Origin: an uncultured Eubacteriales bacterium | GTDB taxonomy: Bacteria > Bacillota > Clostridia > Oscillospirales > Oscillospiraceae | Assembly (NCBI GenBank): GCA_902475855.1 | Contig: CABSBF010000095.1 | Coordinates: 1 to 5,083 of the forward strand | Length of the DNA stretch: 5,083 bases | Reading direction: 5' to 3' | Shown here: positions 1 to 5,083 of the stretch, piece after piece | Position numbering within the stretch: position 1 is the stretch's first letter | Layout of the letters: each line of letters starts with the position of its first letter | Made by a program: the position numbers and the translations under genes | Notes under the pieces: generated by a model | What the model was told of the DNA's origin: nothing | Databases searched by the model: none | What the model saw: the letters and a program-made list of their open reading frames with translations, nothing else

Positions 1-1203
1 CGTACAGGTTTCCAGCATTTCCAGCCCGCATAGGCCATTAAGATATTGCTCCTTAAATGTCATTCCTGGATCCTCCTTCATTTTCTGTTCTTTCCGGCGC
101 AGCGCAAGCTGCCAGTCATCAATGCCCTTGTAATTGGGATTCCATGTGAGCCTGCGGCAGCGCATCCCGTGCCTGGCCGCCAGCGCATAAATCTTCGATG
201 CGCCTTTCTCCACCATTTCATTGCTGTATTTATCCATGTCCTCCGCCTCGATGATCTCCTCCGTTCCGTTTCGGTGCAGGAACGCAAACAGTCCATCCAG
301 CTTGGCGGTATTGTTAACGCCCAGTGTGGCAACAAAAGTCCTGTGCATCAGCGCGTGAGCGACATCCGCCTTGAGACAGCCTTCCGTCACATATACAACG
401 CGGGAGCAGGGGTCGCCCACAAAATGAATGGGGCTCCCCGAGGTCGTTCCCATGCGCTTTCCCGTGGAGGACAGCGTCAGGTATTTCACGCCCGTTTTCT
501 CCGGTGGATCGTCTTTATCCTTGAGCGGGTGATCCAACCGGATCTGTGCGCCGTGGATCAGACCGTCTACACCGAAGATGGGAATGATGATGCCTGATGT
601 CCGCTGGTGGAATTTGACCGTCCAGCAGCCGTTATCATCCACATAGAAGCCGGGAACACCCTGCACCCTGCAGCCCGCCTTGACCAACCGATTGGTCAGG
701 GAGCGGCACAGGAAAGGGGGCGGCGTGCTCTTGAAGCCAAAGCGTGTGATCTCATCGTCGGACAGCCCCCGCACAGACTGAAGGTGTGTGCGGTGCGCCG
801 GAATGAGGGTCAGCATGGACAACAGCATGGAGAGAGTCTGATGCACTTCCTGGGCAGAAGCTGCGTCAGACTGCTCGGCCTCCGCAGGCGTCGTCTTCTC
901 CGGAACGGTATAGTCCGGTGAAAAACCATTTACCGCCAAAGCGTCGCAGATCTCCCGATAAGCGTCAGAATTGCTGACGCCATACACCTTTGCGTAAAGG
1001 GACAGCATTCCGCCGCCTTCACCGCAGTAGTTACAGCGCCACAGGTCTTTTTCCGTGTTCAAATTCATTTTCCCCCGGCGGTCACCGCAGATGGGACAAT
1101 CCACGTACACCTGACCGGGAGCCCTCCGCCTGATATTCAGGCGGAGGAGCCCGGCCACATCCATAATACCAAAGGGGAGATCATGCTTTTTCCCGTAATG
1201 CAA
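1..1203 (-). CDS. DNA primase-like protein: CHC2-type zinc finger plus TOPRIM/DUF3854-like domain, partial
   Basis: Partial at its C-terminus: 401 codons are open from a TTG at 1201-1203 to the left edge, so an ending lies outside the window. The frame was traced base by base and is unbroken. Primases of this kind make RNA primers on single-stranded DNA for element replication; the DNA-binding zinc finger and TOPRIM catalytic fold are the basis for the call. Visible: C36-P-I-C39 and C57-N-Y-C60, a four-cysteine zinc site with spacing of 17 between pairs; a linker of about 100-135 rich in Glu/Ala/Ser; a region around 183-260 with GVPGFYVDDNG, GIIIPIFGVDG and GAQIRLDHP; then VVYVTEGCLKADVAHAL (269-285) and AEDMDKYSN (320-328), the acidic triad of TOPRIM being E274, D322 and D324; finally KGIDDWQLAL (359-368). 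No in-frame ATG has a ribosome binding site, whereas GGGAGGGA lies just before the TTG, and a stop (TAA, 1231-1233) closes the frame upstream. A C-terminal helicase fusion cannot be excluded. Confidence 0.88.
   Translation of the reverse strand, partial: MHYGKKHDLPFGIMDVAGLLRLNIRRRAPGQVYVDCPICGDRRGKMNLNTEKDLWRCNYCGEGGGMLSLYAKVYGVSNSDAYREICDALAVNGFSPDYTVPEKTTPAEAEQSDAASAQEVHQTLSMLLSMLTLIPAHRTHLQSVRGLSDDEITRFGFKSTPPPFLCRSLTNRLVKAGCRVQGVPGFYVDDNGCWTVKFHQRTSGIIIPIFGVDGLIHGAQIRLDHPLKDKDDPPEKTGVKYLTLSSTGKRMGTTSGSPIHFVGDPCSRVVYVTEGCLKADVAHALMHRTFVATLGVNNTAKLDGLFAFLHRNGTEEIIEAEDMDKYSNEMVEKGASKIYALAARHGMRCRRLTWNPNYKGIDDWQLALRRKEQKMKEDPGMTFKEQYLNGLCGLEMLETCT
1115..1154 (-). repeat. Strong hairpin inside the early primase coding sequence
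   Basis: Arms of 11 bases (1123-1133 and 1137-1147) are perfect inverted repeats around a 3-base loop (TAT); an outer pair of 5-base arms (1115-1119 and 1150-1154) adds to it across a small internal loop. It encodes roughly codons 17-30 of the primase, about 50 bases from the start. Its CCTCC arm in the transcript is complementary to the ribosome binding site at 1211-1218, so alternative pairing is conceivable. Intragenic GC-rich hairpins can arise by codon constraint (Arg-rich LNIRRRAPG), so a role is not shown. Confidence 0.55.
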
Positions 1204-1210
1204 ACCAGCA

Positions 1211-1218
1211 TCCCTCCC
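1211..1218 (-). promoter_or_regulatory. Shine-Dalgarno of the primase gene, fixing a TTG start
   Basis: The minus strand reads GGGAGGGA with 7 bases to the TTG at 1201-1203. The only nearby ATG (1210-1212) overlaps the site, is in another frame and soon meets a stop. The next in-frame Met (codon 14, 1162-1164) has no purine-rich site before it. It sits in the 44-base gap after the upstream gene's stop. Confidence 0.7.
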
Positions 1219-1247
1219 AAGACGCGAAATTTACGGATGGAAAGCGG

Positions 1248-2309
1248 TCAGCTTGCCTTTAACTGCTGCGAACCGCCCATCAGAAGCATGGCGGCGGCTT
1301 TCACAATATTGCCGCAGTCCTCACAGAGATAGGCGTAATATTTCAGACTGGAGGGACGCTGCTCAGAAACCTGTGCCATCGTCCAGCCCTTATTGACGCC
1401 GGTGGTCACGACCAGCTCCGCAGCTTCCTCTTCCGTCATCAGCGAAAGGATCTCGTCCACCGTCATATCGTCCGAATATTTCGGTGCAGCCGCTGTCGAT
1501 GCCGCTGCCGGCATATCGACCACAACAGACTTTACCGTCTGCGCTGTTTCAGCCCGCTCCGTGACAGCAGGCTCCGCCGGTTCCGAAGGAACCTCCTGCG
1601 CCTTTTGGGGCATAACCGGATCAGGCTCAGAAGCCGCAGTTCCGCCGCTTAACGCCTGCAGCAGACTCATGGCGTCTGAAACGCTTTCCGCCTGCTGGGC
1701 GGGGGGAACCACCTGCTGATTTACGCTGGGCGTCTTTGCCGCCTCCTGCGGTTGAGCCTCTTGCAGTGTAGGCGCTGCCTGTACCGGATGACTTTCGCCG
1801 ATAGCATCTTCTCGTTGCGGCGCTGTGGCTCTATTTGCCGCCGGAGCAGTCTCCTGACGATTTACAGCGCCCGTTGCGACTTCCTGTTTTCCATCGGCCT
1901 GTGCATCTACCGCCGCAGAGGGGTTGATCTCACAAAGCTGGATGCCGAAGCCCGCATTGTCCAGCGCCGTTTTCAGCGCCGCGTCCTGCGCGGCCTGCAC
2001 ATAGCGTCCGGCGGGAGCCTGCGCCTTTTCCACCGCCGCGGTGAAATTGGCGATTGGCTGGTTATCCTCTCTGGACAGAAATACCTGCGCCTCATAAACG
2101 GCGATTTGGTCTGTGATCTGCAGCCGGTTCAGCAGCATTTTTCCATCGGGGCAGGCCAATCGGAACCAGAGCCGCTGATAGCGCGGCTCCAGTTCGATTC
2201 CGCCACTGGCATTTCTTTTCAGAAAGCGCAGCGGGTCAAAGCCCTGCACCCTGCGAAGCTGCTGTACGGCGGGGATCGCCTGGGTCAGCATGATTCTTTC
2301 TCTGGACAT
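1248..2309 (-). CDS. Hypothetical protein, candidate single-strand DNA annealing/recombination protein with Pro/Ala/Gln linker
   Basis: Complete, 353 residues, no family I can name with certainty. Three parts are visible. Residues 1-128 form a compact domain with LEPRYQRLWFRLACPDGKM, ITDQIAVYEAQVFL, a PIANFTA stretch, and YVQAAQDAALKTALDNAGFG. Residues 129-279 are a low-complexity linker rich in Ala, Pro, Gln, Glu, Val and Thr, likely disordered. Residues 280-345 form a small helical domain (TVDEILSLMTEEEAAELV, then GVNKGWTMAQVSEQRPSSLKYYAYL and NIVKAAAMLL). The 'yve.A.t.Ai..AL...GfG' pattern at 103-122 recalls helix signatures seen in Erf/Rad52-like phage annealing proteins, and the 'G..kG.t..ev....p.sLkyya' pattern recalls small tail domains of such DNA-processing proteins. 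Both are resemblances from memory. Position between a RecD2/YqaJ pair and a primase supports a DNA recombination role. The ATG start at 2307-2309 has AAGGGAG about 9 bases upstream; a second Met at residue 7 is possible but has no better site. Only one CxxC pair (329-332) is present, so a zinc site is not supported. Confidence 0.9.
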   Translation of the reverse strand: MSRERIMLTQAIPAVQQLRRVQGFDPLRFLKRNASGGIELEPRYQRLWFRLACPDGKMLLNRLQITDQIAVYEAQVFLSREDNQPIANFTAAVEKAQAPAGRYVQAAQDAALKTALDNAGFGIQLCEINPSAAVDAQADGKQEVATGAVNRQETAPAANRATAPQREDAIGESHPVQAAPTLQEAQPQEAAKTPSVNQQVVPPAQQAESVSDAMSLLQALSGGTAASEPDPVMPQKAQEVPSEPAEPAVTERAETAQTVKSVVVDMPAAASTAAAPKYSDDMTVDEILSLMTEEEAAELVVTTGVNKGWTMAQVSEQRPSSLKYYAYLCEDCGNIVKAAAMLLMGGSQQLKAS

Positions 2310-2318
2310 GGTTTGATA

Positions 2319-2325
2319 CTCCCTT
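2319..2325 (-). promoter_or_regulatory. Shine-Dalgarno of the 353-residue gene
   Basis: The minus strand reads AAGGGAG with 9 bases to the ATG at 2307-2309. It follows an AU-rich tract (2326-2340), which should leave the site free of structure. It supports the first Met rather than the second Met at residue 7. Confidence 0.75.
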
Positions 2326-2340
2326 CATAAAATAAATAAG

Positions 2341-2372
2341 AGATGACTGTGCGTTTTTTTGCACATTCATCT
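2341..2372 (-). repeat. Intergenic imperfect hairpin with A-rich loop between helicase and 353-residue gene
   Basis: Two 12-base arms (2341-2352 and 2361-2372) are inverted repeats with one mismatch; in the minus-strand transcript the arms are AGATGAATGTGC and GCACAGTCATCT, with an 8-base loop of AAAAAAAC. The arms begin 4 bases after the helicase stop (2377). No clear T-run follows in the direction of transcription; the next bases are CTTATTTATTTTA. A weak or partial intrinsic terminator, an RNA-processing or stability element, or a DNA-level protein site are all possible. I call structure, not function. Confidence 0.6.
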
Positions 2373-2376
2373 CACA

Positions 2377-4665
2377 TTAACTGGCACGCTGCCATTCTTC
2401 GCCCTCTTCGTTACGGAGAGCCTTGCGCGTGACCGCCTTATAGTAGAGGGCGATGCGTTCGCCCAGCATGGTATTGCGTTTTCCTTTTCGGCTCCGATGG
2501 ATCGCCATATACAGCGCCCGTTTCTCACCCACCAGCAGCACACGGCGCTTGGCACGGGTGATGGCCGTGTAGAGAAGATTCCGCGTCAGGAGCACATTAT
2601 GGGCAGCCAGCAGCGGAATAATGACCGTATCATACTCTGAGCCCATGGATTTGTGGATCGTAATGGCATAGGACAGCTCCAAATCATCCAGAAGCACCTG
2701 CGGGCAATCCATATAGCGGCCGTCAAACTCGATCACGACATTGGTGCCGCTAATTTTGCGGATCGTGCCGATGTCACCGTTGAAAACACCCTCGCCGACC
2801 TGCTTGCCGGAGCGGTCATACAGCTTGATGTCGTAATTATTCCGCATCTGCATCACGCGGTCATTGAGGCGGAATATCTTTCCGGCGTACACGATCTCCG
2901 GTGTCTCCGGCGATGCGGGGTTGATCTCCTCGCGGATAGCTTCATTCAGGCTGTTGACCGATGCCTCGCCCTCAGAGCGGAACGGCGATAAAATCTCCAC
3001 CTGCTCGATCCCTTTTGTGGCGATCTGCTCCTGATACAGCTCACGGATGATGCCGGCAGTCTCCTCCTGGCTCTCTGCCTTATGAAAGGCAAAGTCCTCA
3101 CCATAGTAGAGCGTCGTTTTACCCTCGTTGATAAACCGGGCATTGTGGGCGATCAGGCTGTCCTGTGCCTGACGGAAGATCTCGTCCAGCACCGTGACCG
3201 GCACGACACCGGAGCCGATCAGCTCGTGAAATACATCACCGGCGCCCACACTCTCTAACTGGTCTGCATCACCGACCAAAAGGACTTTGGTGCCGGGGCG
3301 CAAGCGTGAAAAGAGCTGATGGATCAGCCACATATCGACCATGGAAGTCTCGTCCACGATCAGGAGCCCTGCCTCCAGCGGTTTCCGTTCCCGGTCTTTC
3401 TTGGATTCCGAATCACCGTGAAGCCCCAGGATGCTGTGGAGCGTCTGTGCTTCATCGATCCCCGTTGCCTCCGCCATACGCCGGCTCGCCTTACCTGTGG
3501 GCGCTCCGAGTACGATCTTCTGCCGCGGATAGAGCTGACGGTACACTTCGATCACCGTTTTCAGAACCGTGGTCTTGCCGGTGCCGGGGCCGCCTGTGAT
3601 AATGGACAGGTTATGCCGGAACACCATTTCCACGCCTTCTGACTGGCGTTTGGACAGGTTGAGCCCTAAGCTATTCTTTACTCGCTCCAACGGCTGCGCA
3701 ATGTCTACCACCGTCGGCTTTGCCAGAAACAGCTCTACCGCTTTCTGTGCGGTTTCGCTCTCCTGCAGGAATTGCTTGGGCAGATACACATTGCCGTGGT
3801 TCGATACCACCTCATCCTGCCGGATCATGGCAGACAGCTCCTGTTCGACCTGGCTCATGGGGACGCGCATCTGCGGGAGGGGTATCCGCTCATTGAGCAG
3901 CTGCATAGCCGCTTTGAGCAAAGCCTCCGCCTCCAGATAGAGATGCCCGTCCTTTGTCCGTGCGTCCTCCAGCGCATAGAACAGCGCACCGTGAACACGC
4001 TTCGGATCACGCAGGTCTCCACCGGATTTTTGCACGATGGCGTCAATACGCTTGAATCCGAATCCCGGCACCTGACAGAGATTGAAGGGACTCTGTCTCA
4101 CGATGTCCGCACAGGCAGGCCCGAAATGCTGATAGATCTTCTGCGCGGTCGTCGGCGTGACCTTGAACGGGGCCAGCAGGGTCATCAGGACACGCATCCG
4201 GCTGGTTTCCGCATAGGCGTCCTTGATCTCCGCAAGCCGTTCCTTCGTAATGCCGCGAATCTCAAGAAGCCGGTCTGGCTGATGTTCCAGAATCTCCAGA
4301 GCATTGACACCAAACTTTTCAATGATCGCGTCGGCGGTCTTTTCTCCGATGCCCTTCAGCAGACCGGAGGCAAGATAATTGCGGACGCCCTCCAATGTGG
4401 GCGGCACGATCTCCTGCCAATGATCGACCTGAAGCTGAAGCCCGTATTTTCCGTCCTTCCACTCTCCATCCATCTCGATCTTCACCGTATCCGTCTGCGG
4501 CAATTCGATGCCGACGGCGGTAAAGCGGATCAGGTGGTCGTGATAGCGATAGGGACTCCGGGCTTCTGCCGGTACGCTGCTGTCCTCCGTCTTCATCCGA
4601 AGGACAGAATATTTGCTGGACGCATTGAAAAACAGTACCTTGTCCAGTGCTGCAACAATGCTCAC
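2377..4665 (-). CDS. RecD2-like SF1B DNA helicase (ATP-dependent, 5'-3')
   Basis: Complete, 762 residues, within the usual RecD2 length of about 700-850. RecD2 proteins are RecBC-independent 5'-3' DNA helicases with an N-terminal OB-like region, helix-hairpin-helix DNA-binding repeats and a two-domain RecA-like motor. Visible here: OB-like N-terminus (about 1-88); helix-hairpin-helix region (about 95-215, with GLLKGIGEKTAD and QVPGFGFKRID); Q-motif region around 335-349; Walker A GGPGTGKTT (358-366); motif Ia APTGKASRRM (388-397); Walker B LLIVDETSMVD (434-444); motif III LVGDADQLESVGAGD (463-477); IFRQ (496-499); ILSPFR (558-563); motif V TIHKSMGSEYDTVI (669-682); motif VI LLYTAITRAKRRVLL (697-711). 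Motif V has Met674 where Gln is usual (HKSQGSEF). The start is GTG at 4663-4665, chosen because GGAGGTGAT lies 5-9 bases upstream and OB-like sequence follows at once. It sits 22 bases after the YqaJ-like gene, which suits a joint role in element recombination or replication. Other RecD-type helicases such as the TraA helicase part are less likely, since no relaxase domain is fused. Confidence 0.95.
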   Translation of the reverse strand: MSIVAALDKVLFFNASSKYSVLRMKTEDSSVPAEARSPYRYHDHLIRFTAVGIELPQTDTVKIEMDGEWKDGKYGLQLQVDHWQEIVPPTLEGVRNYLASGLLKGIGEKTADAIIEKFGVNALEILEHQPDRLLEIRGITKERLAEIKDAYAETSRMRVLMTLLAPFKVTPTTAQKIYQHFGPACADIVRQSPFNLCQVPGFGFKRIDAIVQKSGGDLRDPKRVHGALFYALEDARTKDGHLYLEAEALLKAAMQLLNERIPLPQMRVPMSQVEQELSAMIRQDEVVSNHGNVYLPKQFLQESETAQKAVELFLAKPTVVDIAQPLERVKNSLGLNLSKRQSEGVEMVFRHNLSIITGGPGTGKTTVLKTVIEVYRQLYPRQKIVLGAPTGKASRRMAEATGIDEAQTLHSILGLHGDSESKKDRERKPLEAGLLIVDETSMVDMWLIHQLFSRLRPGTKVLLVGDADQLESVGAGDVFHELIGSGVVPVTVLDEIFRQAQDSLIAHNARFINEGKTTLYYGEDFAFHKAESQEETAGIIRELYQEQIATKGIEQVEILSPFRSEGEASVNSLNEAIREEINPASPETPEIVYAGKIFRLNDRVMQMRNNYDIKLYDRSGKQVGEGVFNGDIGTIRKISGTNVVIEFDGRYMDCPQVLLDDLELSYAITIHKSMGSEYDTVIIPLLAAHNVLLTRNLLYTAITRAKRRVLLVGEKRALYMAIHRSRKGKRNTMLGERIALYYKAVTRKALRNEEGEEWQRAS

Positions 4666-4670
4666 AGCAC

Positions 4671-4679
4671 ATCACCTCC
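4671..4679 (-). promoter_or_regulatory. Shine-Dalgarno of the RecD2-like gene
   Basis: The minus strand reads GGAGGTGAT, nearly the full anti-SD complement, with 9 bases from the GGAGG core to the GTG start at 4663-4665. This decides in favour of the GTG start although no ATG is available. It lies in the 22-base gap after the YqaJ-like stop, which suggests efficient, independent re-initiation. Confidence 0.85.
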
Positions 4680-4687
4680 GTTTCTTT

Positions 4688-5083
4688 TCACGCTGCCTGC
4701 AAAGCAGCTTTTTTCACATGGAATCTTCGCCATTCGGACACCGTGACATACTGATCGTAAATATCAGGGTGTTCGTCCTTCAGCCGTTCCAGGGCATCCT
4801 TTGATATGCCTGCGGAGCGCACCGGATTGTAGGTTATGGTGTAGCTCTCCGCAGAGCCGTTATACACGGCGGTACAGCTTGTGCCCATTCTCTCGATGAG
4901 CATACCCTTCAACCGCTTGATGTCCTTGTCCAGCTTGCTCACATCAGCCGACAGCGTCTTTTTCTGCTCTTGCAGGGAAAGAAGCATGGAAAGCTGCCCA
5001 AACTGCGTCTGCCCCAGCAGCACAGGCGGCGCGTCCTTGTCCGCAGGCCCCAGCTTTCGCCGCAGGCTTTCGAGGATCAGGTC
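4688..5083 (-). CDS. YqaJ-type viral recombinase (lambda-exonuclease-like nuclease), C-terminal part only
   Basis: Partial gene: the frame is open from the right edge and ends at a TGA at 4688-4690, giving 131 codons with the true start outside the window. YqaJ-family proteins are phage and mobile-element nucleases of the PD-(D/E)XK type that degrade one strand at double-strand ends and work with a single-strand annealing protein. The catalytic residues lie in the N-terminal part, which is not visible. The visible part has the look of the family's C-terminal tail: a short helix, a charged coiled-coil-like helix (around visible residues 35-68, with LSADVSKLDKDIKRLKG), then a beta-rich stretch with ITYNPVR, and the ending HPDIYDQYVTVSEWRRFHVKK. 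This resembles the usual 'HPelYekY...s..RrF.vk' close of YqaJ proteins from recall. The stop lies 22 bases before the helicase start, so the two are probably co-transcribed. A GTG within the visible part (5021-5023) could be mistaken for the start, but the reading frame continues upstream of it. An unrelated coiled-coil protein is possible because the nuclease core is not seen. Confidence 0.72.
   Translation of the reverse strand, partial: DLILESLRRKLGPADKDAPPVLLGQTQFGQLSMLLSLQEQKKTLSADVSKLDKDIKRLKGMLIERMGTSCTAVYNGSAESYTITYNPVRSAGISKDALERLKDEHPDIYDQYVTVSEWRRFHVKKAALQAA

Larger units (their letters stand above)
2310..2376 (-). other. Longest intergenic gap, 67 bases
   Basis: This gap carries the hairpin, an AU-rich stretch and the ribosome binding site of the next gene. 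I looked for sigma-A-type -35/-10 hexamers on the minus strand and saw none with two convincing boxes. Transcription from the upstream operon promoter, beyond the right edge, is therefore the simplest reading. Confidence 0.45.

Noticed and set aside
46..921. Two plus-strand open frames of 183 and 104 codons (46-597 and 607-921)
   Set aside because: Both are antisense to the primase, whose zinc finger and TOPRIM residues are clear on the minus strand.
1280..1323. Zinc-binding site from the CEDC motif near the end of the 353-residue protein
   Set aside because: There is only one Cys pair and no second pair or His cluster nearby to complete a site.
1579..1593. Short inverted repeat GGTTCC-GAA-GGAACC
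   Set aside because: Only 6 bp per arm, within a Pro/Glu/Ala-coding linker; expected by chance in such composition.
1752..2330. Plus-strand open frame of 192 codons
   Set aside because: Antisense to the 353-residue gene, with no supporting ribosome binding site or recognisable domain.
2310..2376. Possible promoter for the 353-residue gene in the AT-rich gap
   Set aside because: TATTTA and TATGAA can be read as weak -10 boxes but no matching -35 box at 16-18 bases is seen.
4319..4675. Minus-strand 118-codon frame overlapping the helicase start
   Set aside because: It is an alternative frame within the helicase coding sequence; the helicase frame carries the OB-like and helix-hairpin-helix region there.
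3772..4746. Long plus-strand open frame (324 codons)
   Set aside because: It lies antisense to the helicase, whose conserved motifs span the region; its product shows no recognisable domain and the frame even runs across the intergenic gap. It is an artefact of GC-rich codon use.

Overview
The window is a compact, single-direction gene cluster on the minus strand, read from right to left. It has the composition and gene style of a GC-rich gut-type Bacillota (Clostridia, Oscillospiraceae/Ruminococcaceae-like). That host guess rests on protein style, strong GGAGG-type ribosome binding sites and GC-rich coding sequence; no taxonomic marker is present. The gene content (phage-type recombinase, RecD2-like helicase, CHC2/TOPRIM primase) points to a mobile element, either an integrative/conjugative element, a plasmid or a prophage. 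No relaxase, conjugation, capsid or integrase gene is visible to decide between these.

Layout in order of transcription: (1) the C-terminal 131 codons of a YqaJ-type (lambda-exonuclease-like) recombinase, entering from the right edge and ending at 4688. (2) After 22 bases, a complete 762-residue RecD2-like SF1B helicase (4665-2377) with a GTG start behind a near-perfect Shine-Dalgarno. (3) After 67 bases that hold a 12-bp imperfect hairpin, a 353-residue protein (2309-1248) with a compact N-terminal domain, a long Ala/Pro/Gln/Glu-rich linker and a small C-terminal domain. It is not a named family to me, but its N-terminal domain has features reminiscent of phage single-strand annealing proteins. 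(4) After 44 bases, a DNA primase-like protein with a four-cysteine zinc finger and a TOPRIM-type (DUF3854-like) domain. It starts at a TTG at 1203 and is still open at the left edge (401 codons visible).

Taken together this looks like a DNA recombination and replication module. An exonuclease would resect double-stranded ends, a helicase would unwind, a candidate annealing protein would pair single strands, and a primase would start synthesis. The least understood and most interesting member is the 353-residue protein, whose place between RecD2 and primase and downstream of YqaJ suggests it is the annealing partner of an exonuclease/annealase pair. Two RNA-level structures are also notable: the intergenic hairpin before that gene, and a strong 11-bp perfect hairpin inside the first codons of the primase gene.

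No tRNA, rRNA, CRISPR array, insertion sequence or attachment site was recognised, and there is no gene-free stretch longer than 67 bases.
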